Assembly (NCBI RefSeq): GCF_001864835.1
Contig: NZ_MJGI01000026.1
Location: 88,632 to 152,631, forward strand
DNA: 64,000 nt
Reading direction: 5' to 3'
Source of the DNA: Curtobacterium sp. MCBA15_001
GTDB lineage: Bacteria; Actinomycetota; Actinomycetes; Actinomycetales; Microbacteriaceae
Below are positions 34,885-44,238 of this stretch, one piece after another (position 1 is the first letter of the stretch; every line of letters begins with the position of its first letter). The translations under genes and the position numbers were made by a program. Below the pieces are notes generated by a model. That model had not been told where the DNA came from, did not search any database, and saw nothing but the letters and a program-made list of their open reading frames with translations.

Positions 34885-35331
34885 ATGAGCAGCAACGAGA
34901 CGACCGGTTCGGCCTTCGGCCGGGGGGTCGGGAACGCCGCGAGCACCGCGGCCGGCGAACTCCGTCGGCGCATGGCCTCGTCGGCACAGGGCTTCCTGGG
35001 CAGCGCCGCGTGGGTCCCCTGGCGGTCCGCAGACGACCCCGACGGCGGGAGCATCGCCCACGTCATGATCCGTGACCTGCCCTTCGTGCCCGTCTTCACC
35101 GACCCGGCTGAGCTGGCGGCCGGGCTCCCCGACACCGAGGCCCGCCCGGTCCGGATGGCGGAGCTCGTGACCGCCGTGCCCGAGGAGTTCGGCATCGTCA
35201 TCGACCCGACCAGCACCGAGGCGGCGAACTTCCTGCACGCGGACGCGCTCGCCGGCATCCGAGCGCAGCTCCGCGGGACCGTCGCCCCCGACGACGACGA
35301 CAACGACGACGACCGTGCCAGCACGAGCTAG
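34885..35331 (+). CDS. SseB-like N-terminal domain protein
   Basis: 148 residues from ATG 34885 (GGACAGGAG upstream). DLPFVPVFTDPAEL and EEFGIVIDPTSTEAANFL match the SseB N-terminal (enhanced serine sensitivity) domain. The C-terminus is a run of Asp/Asn. Function unknown. Its TAG stop overlaps the stop of the convergent DUF262 gene through CTAG (35328-35331). The 130 nt before it are shared with the sugar-binding protein promoter. Confidence 0.75.
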   Translation: MSSNETTGSAFGRGVGNAASTAAGELRRRMASSAQGFLGSAAWVPWRSADDPDGGSIAHVMIRDLPFVPVFTDPAELAAGLPDTEARPVRMAELVTAVPEEFGIVIDPTSTEAANFLHADALAGIRAQLRGTVAPDDDDNDDDRASTS

Positions 35332-37367
35332 GCCAACCGCGCCGCGAGCTCCGCAGGCCCGAGACGCTGCGACTGGTGCGCTCGGCCGGAGGACTCCGAG
35401 AAGACCACGCCCTCGTCGACCAGGACGGCCCGGACCTCGCGGCCGTCGACGGTGGACCACCGCGAGGTCGGCGGGATCGTGCCCGCGGCGTGCAGTACGC
35501 GGTGGGCATTGGTGACCGCGGTGCCCGCCAGGTGCTGGCCCACGGGCATCGGGTGGGTGCCGACCAGCGCGGCGAGGTCGCCGTAGGACGTCCACGACCC
35601 CGGCGGGATCGCCGCGACCGCTCGGTGGAGCACGTCCCACCGGACGGTGCCGCTGCTGGTCCGACGCTGCTCGGGGTCGGGCGGGACCCACATCGCGCAG
35701 ATCCGCCGGGCCAGCCAGGCGCCGCGGGCCTGGATCTCCGCGCGTCCCCACGCCGGTTCGGCCGCGATCACCTGGTTGCTGCGGAGTCCGCTCGCGCGCA
35801 GCCCGTTCCGCTTCTCGGCGAAGGGCCGGTTGCCGAGCTCGGCGTTGTAGCCGGTCAGCGTCAGGTTGCCCAGGGTGTGGACCAGGGACTCGTGCACCGA
35901 CTCGACGGTCTCCCCGTCCCGCAGGTCGTGTCGCAGCGCAGCCCGCCAGGCAGGTGTCAGGCGCTGCGGCAGGACGTGCTCGATCGTGGTCGCCGTCAAG
36001 TCGACGGGTTCGTTCGGCCGGAGTGACTGTTCGATCCACGCGAGGATCACCTTCTGGTGCGGACGGCGACCGCGCAGGTAGTACGGCGCTCCCAGCACCG
36101 CTTCCGTCACCGCGGCATCGTCGGCGAAGTGCTTCCGGCCGGCGGACAGGTACGCCAGGACCACACGGTCGTCTGGCTCGGTGCGGTCGTCCCGCAGCTC
36201 GCCGCACGCCTGCAGCAGCGTTCGGTTCGCGCCCTCGCCACCCCGCCCCGTGATGGTCCGTCGGACCAGGAACGACTCGACGGCGGCGAGCGCCCCGGCC
36301 ACCTCCGCGGACGTACTCGTGCCGGCAGCACGACGGGCGAGCAGTCGCAGCGTGATCGGGACGGTCGTCGTCGATCCCCACTCGGCCAGGTGCTGCAGGC
36401 GTTCCCGCACGGCCGGGTCCGGTTCGAGCGCGGGGCGGCGGATCACGGCGAGGAGCTCCGACAGCCGAGCGAACCGGACGACCTCGTCCACGATGTCGAC
36501 GTCCGGGCGGTCGGCCAGACGGGCCTGCAGCGCGGCGTGGATCTCGGACTGTCGCAGGGTCGGCGCATCGACGACGGCGTCGAGCCAGAACAGCAGTTCG
36601 AGGTCGTCCGGGGTCAGGCGTTCCTGCATCGGGAGCCACCACGTCGAGTAGACGGTCTCGCCCCGAGCACCGAGCCGCATGAACAGGTGGTTCCTGACCA
36701 GGTCGCCCTGCGTGAGCTGCAGCCCCGTCGTGTTGATCGACTCGAAGATCCGGTACACGTCGTCGTCTCCCTTCGCGGTGATCGAGACGAACGCCAGTCC
36801 TCCGAGCACGGCGTCGCGGAGGTGTTCGACCCGCTGGCGGTCCGTCGGGTCCTCGACGCTCGCCACGGCGCTCCGGAACTCCCGGTACGCCTCGGTCACC
36901 GGCGCCACGCTGCCGACGGCATCGGGACCGTCGCTGACGATCGCGCGGTAGGCCTCGCGGTCCGCCTGCGTCGGCAGGAGCTTGAGGCGCGCGTCACCGG
37001 ACTTGTACCGGTCGTCGATGTACTGGTCGTGCAGGCTGGCGGCGAGCATCGGGTCGTCGGAGCGGTGCGAGGACAGGTGGTCACGGATCGCGCAGAGCAG
37101 GATCGAGAGCGTCGTCAGCCGCTGCTGCCCGTCGACGACGAAGAACTCCACGCCGGTCGGCCCGACGTGACCGGAGGCCAGCACGAGCGAGCCCATGAAG
37201 TGCGTCGCCGCGGGTCTGGTCCGCCGAAGATCCGCCAGCGCCAGGACGTCCCGCCACAGCCGGGAGCGCTGCCGACTCCCCCAGCCGTACGGGCGCTGGT
37301 AGAGCGGCACCACGTACTGCTTCGAGCCCTCCAGCAGCTGCCGGATCGTCGTCTCCTGCACGTCCAT
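35328..37367 (-). CDS. GmrSD-like DUF262/DUF1524 protein fused to an ATL/MGMT-like domain
   Basis: 679 residues. N-terminal DUF262 has VPLYQRPYGWG and VVDGQQRLTTL, the NTP-binding DGQQR motif of GmrS/ParB-like domains. The DUF1524 nuclease part has TIEHVLPQ (HNH-like) and HTLGNLTLTGYNAELGN. After about residue 590 a separate domain reads VLHRAVAAIPPGSWTSYGDL, then GQHLAGTAVTNAHRVLHAAG: this is the DNA-binding fold of alkylguanine transferases without the PCHR Cys, as in ATL proteins. GmrSD enzymes restrict modified phage DNA. The fused ATL domain could recognise altered bases (inference). Confidence 0.82.
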   Translation of the reverse strand: MDVQETTIRQLLEGSKQYVVPLYQRPYGWGSRQRSRLWRDVLALADLRRTRPAATHFMGSLVLASGHVGPTGVEFFVVDGQQRLTTLSILLCAIRDHLSSHRSDDPMLAASLHDQYIDDRYKSGDARLKLLPTQADREAYRAIVSDGPDAVGSVAPVTEAYREFRSAVASVEDPTDRQRVEHLRDAVLGGLAFVSITAKGDDDVYRIFESINTTGLQLTQGDLVRNHLFMRLGARGETVYSTWWLPMQERLTPDDLELLFWLDAVVDAPTLRQSEIHAALQARLADRPDVDIVDEVVRFARLSELLAVIRRPALEPDPAVRERLQHLAEWGSTTTVPITLRLLARRAAGTSTSAEVAGALAAVESFLVRRTITGRGGEGANRTLLQACGELRDDRTEPDDRVVLAYLSAGRKHFADDAAVTEAVLGAPYYLRGRRPHQKVILAWIEQSLRPNEPVDLTATTIEHVLPQRLTPAWRAALRHDLRDGETVESVHESLVHTLGNLTLTGYNAELGNRPFAEKRNGLRASGLRSNQVIAAEPAWGRAEIQARGAWLARRICAMWVPPDPEQRRTSSGTVRWDVLHRAVAAIPPGSWTSYGDLAALVGTHPMPVGQHLAGTAVTNAHRVLHAAGTIPPTSRWSTVDGREVRAVLVDEGVVFSESSGRAHQSQRLGPAELAARLA

Positions 37368-37464
37368 GTCGGCAGCGTAGGAACGTCCGAACACCACGCG
37401 ATCGGCACCCGTCCACCCGGTGGACAGCCCACCCCCGGCACGCACCTGTGGAGGACGACCCGGC

Positions 37465-40400
37465 TCAGCCCCGCGGCTCGACCAGCTCGATGAACCGCGA
37501 CAGCAGCGTCAGCCCCGGGATCGACGGCGGGAGCGCCGTGGTCAACGCTGGCGAGTACACGACGTACGCCGCCCACATCGCCCGCGACAGCGCCACGTTC
37601 AACCGGTTCGGCATGAGCAGGAAGTCGAGCCCGCGCGGGATGTCCGCCGCGCTCGAGGCTGCCAACGACACGATCGACACGACGGCCTCACGCCCCTGGA
37701 ACATGTCGACCGTGCCGACCTGCGTCCCGCCGAATCCGGCCGCGTCGAGCGCCGCCCGGATCACCGCCCCCTGCGCGTTGTAGGGCGCCACGACGATCAC
37801 GTCCTCGTCGGTGAGCGTCCGCGACCCCGACGACCGCGTCCCCGACGCCGACGTCCACGACCGCCCGACCGTGTCCTGCACCAGCGCGACGACCCGTGCT
37901 GCCTCTTCCACCGAGGACGTCGTGTTCCCCGCGTGCACGACCGGCACCGGGTGAACACCCGGATCGACGCCGTCGAGGTGACGACCGGTGACCATCGACG
38001 ACAGCTGCCCGTCGTACGACAGCCCCGACACCGAGGCCGTCAACGCCGGCTCCATCCGCCGCGTCTGCGCCAGGAAGTACCCGAACGCCGGCGGCAGCAC
38101 GTGCTCGCCGTCCGCCAACCACCCGAGCGCGGACTCGTCCACCGGCTCGGGGTGCGACCCCTGCGACACCTGCGGCAACTGCTGCGGGTCCCCGAGCAAC
38201 AGCAAGCGTGAGGCCGCCACCGAGGACGCGATCGTCGGCGCGAGCGAGAACTGCCCGGCCTCGTCGACCACGAGCAGGTCGAGCGATCGTCGCGCGACCG
38301 TGCCCTCGTTCGCGAAGGTCCACGCCGTCCCGCCGACGACCCCGCCGGTGCCGGTCTCCTCGCACGAGGCCAGGAACGCCGCGATCGCGGCACCGTTCTT
38401 CACCGGCGTCCACGCGGCAGCTTCGATCTCATCCGCGTCTGCACCCGCCTTCGGCTGCTTCACGACGCGGTCCGCCGGCACGCCGGCCCGCACCACCGAG
38501 GACAGGAAGTTCTCCGAGGTCGCGTGCGACTGCCCGACGACGCCGACCCGCCACCCGTGCTCACGCACGAGCCGCGCGACGACGTTCGACCCGACGTACG
38601 TCTTGCCGGTGCCGGGAGGCCCCTGGATCGCCAGGTACGAGCGGTCCAGCCCCAGCAGGGTCGCCACCACCGCCCCCACGGTGTCGTCGCCGACCACCGG
38701 CGCGAGCGCCCCGCGCGGCGGCACCCGTCGCAGCAGGTCGAGCGCCGGGTCCTCGAGCATCGACGGCAGCGCGTCGAGGACCCACCCACCCCACTCGGCG
38801 ATCGCCTCGGGCTGCGGCTTCGCCCGGGGCGGCGAGGACGGCGCCAGCGCGACCGGGAACTCGTGGTACGGCTCCCCGTCCCGGGGCAGGCTCTCCTTGA
38901 GCAGGACCTCGACGGCCTCGCCGTCGTCCCGCACGTCCAGGATGGTGGCGCGCTCCGTCGCGCCCTTCGAGCCGGGGCCGGGCGAGCCGACCGATGGCGG
39001 GGTCGGGTCGTCGTAGACCAGGTGGGGCGTGCCTCCAGGCCGGAGCCGACTGCCGGGCGCGAGCGTCCCCGACAACCGCAGGTCTCGGGACGGCTGCTGG
39101 CGGGGCGTCAGCTTGCCCCAGTCCCGCTCGACCGACGCGCGCTCGACGACCAGGACGTCGCGGGTGTCCGCCCACTCGTCGACCGGGTTCCGGAGCCGGT
39201 CGAAGTGGTCCTGCCAGAAGGTCTTGGCCTCGCGCCGGTGGTAGTCGATCGCCGCTGCGGCGAGCGCCAGCGCGGTCTGGTCGGGCGTCCGGTCGAGGGC
39301 GTCGACGTCCTGGAGCTCCGTCGCCAGCGCGACGGACACCGGGTTCGGCTCGCGTTCGACCGGGATCGGCGGCACGTCGAGTTCGAGCGGCGCATCGGCG
39401 GACGGCGGCCGGAGCGACAGCAGCCAGTCCCGCAGCCGCAGCGTCGACCGGCAGTCGTAGGCGTTGTAGTCCGCGACCTGTTCGAGCATCCGCTGGCCCT
39501 CGGTGTGGTCGCCGGTGCGGAGTTCCTCGATCGCCTCCACGTAGGCCGTGATGCTGTCCGCCGCGTTCGTGACGTCGCTGATCCGCAGGTCGTCGCCCAT
39601 GTAGAGCGGCTCGAGCTTCTTGATCGAGTAGCTGTGGCTGCCGACGACCAGTGCCTTGCGCACCACGGGGTAGAGGTCGACCAGGATGCCCGCGCGCAGC
39701 AGGTCGTCCACCGCTTCCTCGCCGACCCCGTGTCGCGCCGCGAGGGAGAGCAGGTGCGTCCGCTCGTACGCCGCGTAGTGGTAGATGTGCATGCCCGGGT
39801 ACTGCTGGCGACGCTCGGCGACGAACGCGAGGAAGTCGACCAACGCCTGGCGTTCGTCGCGGATGGTGTGGGCCCAGAAGGACGTGAACTCCGCGCGCGT
39901 GTCCACCAGGCCGAACAGGTAGTCCAGGCCCCAGTGCACGCCGTCCTCGGTGTGGAGCGGGTCCCCCTCGAAGTCGAAGAACACGTCGCCCGGGTCCGGT
40001 GCCGGGATCGCGTCGAGAGCGCGGGCATCGAGGAGTTCGAAGGCCGGCGCGGTCTTCTGATCGTGTTCCGTCCCGCGTCGTTCCGTCTCGATCTGGAGGC
40101 TCGCCTGGCGCACCAGACGATCGCGCGTCGTGCTCGACATGCCCGGCACCGCCGTGGTGCGGACCGCCAGGTCGTCGATGGTCCGCACCCCCTGCCGGAT
40201 CAGCTTCGTCCGCTGGTCCAGGCGCATCCCCGCCACGAGGACCAGGTCCCGGTGCCGTTCGACCTCCTGCTGACAGACGCCGCACCGGCCGCAGCTGCTG
40301 TACCTCGGGTCGCCCCAGTGCAGCGGTTCGGTCGCCGCGATCCGCTCCGTGATGACCCGTCGCAGTTCCGTCCGCTGCGTGCGGTAGACCGGCGCGATGT

Positions 40401-40953
40401 CGGCCAGGTCGTGGGTGGTCGTCGAGCGGTCGCCGAGGACCAGGTGGACCTGCCGTCCCGTCGGGATGCCGTGTGCCTGCATCTGCTCGGCGTAGGCCGC
40501 CAGCTGCAGGAGCGCGCTGATCTTGGCGTGCCGGGCGAGCTTCGTGTCGTAGACCTCGTACTCCCCCGCGGCGCTGCGGATGATGAAGTCCGCGAAGCCG
40601 ATGAACCCCGCGGTGTGCTCGGTCGGTGGTGCGAAGAAGGTCGGCTGGTAGAGGACGTCGGCGCCGGCTCCGAAGGCATCGATCGCTCGTTGCGCTGCGG
40701 CTGCGTAGTCCGGCGGAGCCGGTCGGTCGAACTCGACCACGTCGCGCGTCTGCTTCAGGATCTCGAGGTAGTCGAGCTCGTGCTGATCCCCCAGGCGAGC
40801 GGTGCGGTCGAGCATGTCGTCGTGCTCGTCGGGCAGGGGCTCCCCACGGCCGAGCTTGACGTCGAGACGGCGCAGGAAGGCCCACTCGCACGTGGCCCAC
40901 GTGCTGAGGTCGCTCGGGCTGAGGAGCGCGCTGCCCGCCTCGGTGATCTGCAT
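37465..40953 (-). CDS. TM0106-type RecB-like nuclease fused to a superfamily 1 helicase
   Basis: 1162 residues. N-terminal PD-(D/E)xK nuclease: IGFADFIIRS and EVYDTKLAR, followed by a Cys cluster (SSCGRCGVC) fit for Fe-S or zinc. Middle: a DEDD-type exonuclease (VFFDFEGDP, HYAAYERTHL, YNAYDCRSTLRL). C-terminal: Dna2/Upf1-like helicase with QGPPGTGKTY, VVDEAGQFS, GDPQQLPQVSQG and NVALSRA. It is expected to unwind and degrade nucleic acid. The gene ends 97 nt from the DUF262-ATL start on the same strand, so the two may form one defence or repair unit. Confidence 0.87.
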   Translation of the reverse strand: MQITEAGSALLSPSDLSTWATCEWAFLRRLDVKLGRGEPLPDEHDDMLDRTARLGDQHELDYLEILKQTRDVVEFDRPAPPDYAAAAQRAIDAFGAGADVLYQPTFFAPPTEHTAGFIGFADFIIRSAAGEYEVYDTKLARHAKISALLQLAAYAEQMQAHGIPTGRQVHLVLGDRSTTTHDLADIAPVYRTQRTELRRVITERIAATEPLHWGDPRYSSCGRCGVCQQEVERHRDLVLVAGMRLDQRTKLIRQGVRTIDDLAVRTTAVPGMSSTTRDRLVRQASLQIETERRGTEHDQKTAPAFELLDARALDAIPAPDPGDVFFDFEGDPLHTEDGVHWGLDYLFGLVDTRAEFTSFWAHTIRDERQALVDFLAFVAERRQQYPGMHIYHYAAYERTHLLSLAARHGVGEEAVDDLLRAGILVDLYPVVRKALVVGSHSYSIKKLEPLYMGDDLRISDVTNAADSITAYVEAIEELRTGDHTEGQRMLEQVADYNAYDCRSTLRLRDWLLSLRPPSADAPLELDVPPIPVEREPNPVSVALATELQDVDALDRTPDQTALALAAAAIDYHRREAKTFWQDHFDRLRNPVDEWADTRDVLVVERASVERDWGKLTPRQQPSRDLRLSGTLAPGSRLRPGGTPHLVYDDPTPPSVGSPGPGSKGATERATILDVRDDGEAVEVLLKESLPRDGEPYHEFPVALAPSSPPRAKPQPEAIAEWGGWVLDALPSMLEDPALDLLRRVPPRGALAPVVGDDTVGAVVATLLGLDRSYLAIQGPPGTGKTYVGSNVVARLVREHGWRVGVVGQSHATSENFLSSVVRAGVPADRVVKQPKAGADADEIEAAAWTPVKNGAAIAAFLASCEETGTGGVVGGTAWTFANEGTVARRSLDLLVVDEAGQFSLAPTIASSVAASRLLLLGDPQQLPQVSQGSHPEPVDESALGWLADGEHVLPPAFGYFLAQTRRMEPALTASVSGLSYDGQLSSMVTGRHLDGVDPGVHPVPVVHAGNTTSSVEEAARVVALVQDTVGRSWTSASGTRSSGSRTLTDEDVIVVAPYNAQGAVIRAALDAAGFGGTQVGTVDMFQGREAVVSIVSLAASSAADIPRGLDFLLMPNRLNVALSRAMWAAYVVYSPALTTALPPSIPGLTLLSRFIELVEPRG

Positions 40954-40988
40954 GGGACCACCGTAGGGGCGGGCGCCGACAGCCTCGG

Positions 40989-41564
40989 CTACTCCTCGTC
41001 AGGCGGATCCTGCTCGTCCCAGAGCTCGTAGGCGGTGATGCCGTACCCGCACAACCCCTCTACGTCGAAGCTCGAGCGCATCGCCGAAACGGTGTAGCCA
41101 GCGCTCTTGATGCCGGGCGCATCGAAGGTCGTGACCGTCCAGAGATCTGCACCGGTACTGGTCTGCCCGAGCTTGCCGACGTTCGCCTTGTAGCCCTTCT
41201 GCTGCCAATGGCGCTGCAATTGCTTGACCTGTTCTTCGGCGTCGTCCCGTCCTGCTCCCAGCCACGACGATTCGAAGAACACCCCGTCCTCGTCCGCGTG
41301 GGTGCATTCCCCGACGGTCACGCCGCCCGGCTCGGCCCACGCTGCGTCCACGGAGCCGGTCGCGTCCTCGGCAAAGGCTGTCGTCTGCGCTTTCCTCGAC
41401 TCCCAGCCCACTGACCGGTCTCCGTGCCGCTCACCGATGAGCGGCCGCTCCGTGCACCCCGCCGATGCGAACATTGCCGTCCCGATGGTGATGGCGACAG
41501 CGGCGGCACGGACACTTCGCTGTCGCGATGAGACGGCGCCTGTCTTCGCCGCAGTCCAGCTCAT
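40989..41564 (-). CDS. Secreted lipoprotein, fifth paralogue of the immunity-like array
   Basis: 191 residues from ATG 41564 with a GGGGGAG site. The lipobox is FASAGC. Mature part shares with the four downstream lipoproteins the layout: Cys then GV-x-F (GECTHADEDGVFFESSW), a helix with W and Q (QLQRHWQQKGY), and a late Cys (EGLCGYG). It is divergent from the T7SS-like operon across a 147-nt region. Confidence 0.7.
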   Translation of the reverse strand: MSWTAAKTGAVSSRQRSVRAAAVAITIGTAMFASAGCTERPLIGERHGDRSVGWESRKAQTTAFAEDATGSVDAAWAEPGGVTVGECTHADEDGVFFESSWLGAGRDDAEEQVKQLQRHWQQKGYKANVGKLGQTSTGADLWTVTTFDAPGIKSAGYTVSAMRSSFDVEGLCGYGITAYELWDEQDPPDEE

Positions 41565-41650
41565 GTCTCCCCCTCGGCTCCTCCAGCGCGACGACCGTAG
41601 CACCGAGCCTTCCAGTGCTTCAGCGCGCAATCGTGATGGCTACGCGAGTG

Positions 41651-41679
41651 CTGTGGACGACGGATCACACTGATATGCT
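41651..41679 (+). promoter_or_regulatory. Possible promoter of the T7SS-like operon
   Basis: TATGCT (41674-41679) is a fair -10 in an AT-richer spot 33 nt before the first ATG. The -35 side (CTGTGG at 41651-41656, 17-nt spacer) is weak. A GGGGGAAGGGA ribosome site follows. Confidence 0.35.
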
Positions 41680-41711
41680 GCCGTTCGCACCGCTTCGGGG
41701 GAAGGGACACC

Positions 41712-41990
41712 ATGACGGACATCGTCATCGACACGGGGGCCATCCGCGGCATCGCGGGCAAGGTCGAGCAGAGTCAGACGCAGCTGAGCAACCTCGCGAT
41801 CACAATGCTCGGCAGCGCGGACTTCGGCTCCGCCGATGTGCAGTCGGCGTTCGAGACGGCCCTCCGTGTGTAATCTGACACCATCACCGCGCTCGGGCAG
41901 AACGCTGGAACCGTCGCGAAGCAGGCGCACAGTGTCGTCGCTGCGTTCGACGACTGGGACGCGTCCCGAGCACGAACGGTCGGACGATGA
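41712..41990 (+). pseudogene. EspC/WXG100-like secretion target with in-frame TAA at codon 54
   Basis: ATG 41712 reads MTDIVIDTGAIRGIAGKVEQ and continues through an all-helical sequence to codon 53. TAA at 41871-41873 stops it. The same frame continues with TITALGQNAGTVAKQAHSVV to TGA 41988-41990, whose ATGA overlaps the hydrolase start. Without the stop the product would be 92 residues, the size of EspC/WXG100-like type VII substrates. It is either a nonsense allele, a sequencing error or a readthrough case. Confidence 0.7.
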
Positions 41991-43732
41991 CCGTCAACCC
42001 GACCGCTGGCGACCCGCACTCCATTCGTTCCGTGGCGCAACGTCTGCAGCAGCGCTCTTCGAACATCCGCGACGCCGCGAGCCAGGTGCATCGGCAGGCG
42101 GAGGTCGTCTCTGACGCGGCGTGGAAGGCAAAGAGCAAGGCGTCGTTCGTCTCCGCTGCAGCCGAGATCGGTGCTGGCGGCGAGCGCATAGCGGGCCATG
42201 TCGAACGCGCCGCGACCGTCCTGATGACGTACGCCACGAGGATCCAACAGATCCAGACTGAGGCACAGACGATCTCCGCGGCGCGCGCCCGGAACCACGA
42301 CGACCTCACCTCGAACACCCGGGCCGTCAAGAAGTTGCAGCAGTCGGACGCCGAAGACGCACCGATGCAGATGCTCGGATTGTCCGCCGAGGCCGCCGGA
42401 CTCCAGGTGTCGAAGGTCGCGCTCGAGACGTCGTGGCAGGACCTCGTCGCCCGCCGCAAGGCTGCTGATGCGGAGACCGCGTCCAGACTCGGCGAGTTCG
42501 AGGTGCTGGGCGCATTCGCGACGAGCACCTCCACCATCACGGGGATGACCGACACGCAGCTGCTCGCGTTCCTCGCCAGACTGCAGCCTGAGGAGATCGC
42601 AGCGTTCGCTGGCGACCAGGCACTCGCCGACCGACTGAGCAAGGTGAGCGACCCCGAGGCGGTGGGGACGTGGTGGTCGGGGCTCGGCGGTGACTACGGG
42701 AAGGGCTTGAAGGATGCCCACTCGGTCGCGCAGGATGCGTTCATCGCGGCGCTCCCTGCTGTGATCGGCAATCTCAACGGCGTCGCGTACTGGGCTCGGG
42801 ACACCGCGAACCGGGTCACGCTGAAGTCCGCGCTCACCGAGGCGAAGCAGAAGGTGCAGGCGCTGGAAGCTCAGCGCAACGGACCGGGGTGGTCTCCGGC
42901 GTTGGAGTCGCAGCTCGTCGATGCCACGAAGTACCGCGACCAGTTGCAGAACTTCGATGCAGGGCGCAGGAAGGACTACGACCTCCTACGGAGCGGGGCG
43001 CGCCAACTGATCGCGCTGCGCCTCGGGCCGCCGCCGCTCGGCGCCATCAGCGTCGGCAACCTCGATGATGCCCAGAACACGTCCTTCTTCGTTCCCGGAA
43101 TGGGCACAACTCTCGCTGACACAACTCGACTCCTACAGGCTGCGGTCAACCTGCGGAACACGCAGGCATTGTCGACCCAGGATTCGACCGCTGTCGTCGC
43201 CTGGATTGGTTACGAGACTCCGAAACCGATTGCATCCGGCGATCCGTCAGTTCTGTACGACAACCGCGCGCGGGACGGTGCGCCTCAGTTCGCGTCCGAT
43301 TTGGCCGGATACCGTGCGTCGGTAGGAGACGGGCCGAAGTTGAACGTCGTCGCGCATTCATACGGGACGACCATGAGTGCTCTGGCGCTCCAGAGCGCTC
43401 CTGACCTCCATGTGAACAGCTATGTGGCGCTCGGTTCGGCCGGAATCCCCCTCGATGTGATGAACGCCTCCCAGCTTCACGCTCAGCACGTCTACGCTGG
43501 CACCGGCGATGAATGGGTCGCACCCGCCGGGCGATTCGGCGGCGGCCGCGTGGACCCGGACGGACTCGGGTTCGGTGCGGAACACCTCGACACAGGACCG
43601 GGCAACGGTCTCGAGGGCGTCAACGCACATGACCCCCTCATCCATGACGAGACCGAGCATCAACACCAGTGGGGGTACTTCGACGTGGAGACGAACTCGT
43701 TGCAGAACGCCGCGGAAGCGACCACCGAATGA
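41987..43732 (+). CDS. T7SS-associated DUF1023-like alpha/beta hydrolase
   Basis: 581 residues. The first 200 or so are helical, with an N-terminal WXG100/LXG-like coiled region (SIRSVAQRLQQRSSNIRDAA, then AAWKAKSKASF). The hydrolase lies in the C-terminal half: FVPGMGTTL is the oxyanion strand and VVAHSYGTT (Ser about 458) the nucleophile elbow; Asp/His candidates follow in GDEWVAPAG and NAHDPLIHDE. DUF1023 hydrolases are often carried as effectors or toxins on type VII-like substrates. Followed by four overlapping lipoproteins that could be immunity proteins (inference). Confidence 0.78.
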   Translation: MTVNPTAGDPHSIRSVAQRLQQRSSNIRDAASQVHRQAEVVSDAAWKAKSKASFVSAAAEIGAGGERIAGHVERAATVLMTYATRIQQIQTEAQTISAARARNHDDLTSNTRAVKKLQQSDAEDAPMQMLGLSAEAAGLQVSKVALETSWQDLVARRKAADAETASRLGEFEVLGAFATSTSTITGMTDTQLLAFLARLQPEEIAAFAGDQALADRLSKVSDPEAVGTWWSGLGGDYGKGLKDAHSVAQDAFIAALPAVIGNLNGVAYWARDTANRVTLKSALTEAKQKVQALEAQRNGPGWSPALESQLVDATKYRDQLQNFDAGRRKDYDLLRSGARQLIALRLGPPPLGAISVGNLDDAQNTSFFVPGMGTTLADTTRLLQAAVNLRNTQALSTQDSTAVVAWIGYETPKPIASGDPSVLYDNRARDGAPQFASDLAGYRASVGDGPKLNVVAHSYGTTMSALALQSAPDLHVNSYVALGSAGIPLDVMNASQLHAQHVYAGTGDEWVAPAGRFGGGRVDPDGLGFGAEHLDTGPGNGLEGVNAHDPLIHDETEHQHQWGYFDVETNSLQNAAEATTE

Positions 43733-44238
43733 GTGTCCGCAACGCAATTCTGGTGATCACCATGTGCTTGTCTGCCGTGACTCTGACAAGTTGCGCCTCG
43801 GCGACGAACGAACCGCGAACGTCGGCGGACGCAAGCGCGAAGGAGTATCGAATGGACGCGTCGGCTGCACGATCTGAGGGGCAGCGGTTGGTCGATGATC
43901 TCCGCGCGCTTGACGACGAGGCCGTCACCTGGACAGGAACGCCAAGTTCGGTCGAGTGCGGGCCGCACGAGACCGAGGGCGTCGAGTTCCATTGGGCGTC
44001 CGAGGGTGCAGCTCCGCCCGACCCGCAGAAATTCATCGCTCGTACATACACGGTGATGCGCGAAGCCGGATTCTCCGTCGAGCAGAGCACCCGAGAGCTG
44101 CACGATGGGCGCCCTCTCTACCTCGTCGCGGGAGCATCAGACAGCGGTGCGCAAGTCAGCCTCGGTTCGAGCGCCGTCAACACGGTCCTCCAGGTTTCTT
44201 CGGCGTGCGCTGAGGGCAACGCGGCTGATTACGATTGA
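43729..44238 (+). CDS. Lipoprotein, immunity-like paralogue 1
   Basis: 169 residues, ATGA overlap with the hydrolase. Lipobox LTSC. Mature part: SSVECGPHETEGVEFHWAS gives the Cys...GV-x-F-x-W block, a helical middle, and the late SSACAEG Cys. It is the least similar of the four in the tail. Expected on the outer face of the membrane, where it could neutralise a secreted hydrolase. Confidence 0.72.
   Translation: MSVRNAILVITMCLSAVTLTSCASATNEPRTSADASAKEYRMDASAARSEGQRLVDDLRALDDEAVTWTGTPSSVECGPHETEGVEFHWASEGAAPPDPQKFIARTYTVMREAGFSVEQSTRELHDGRPLYLVAGASDSGAQVSLGSSAVNTVLQVSSACAEGNAADYD

Noticed and set aside
38524..41031. 835-codon plus-strand frame over the nuclease/helicase gene
   Set aside because: Shadow of the minus-strand gene, which carries Walker and nuclease motifs.
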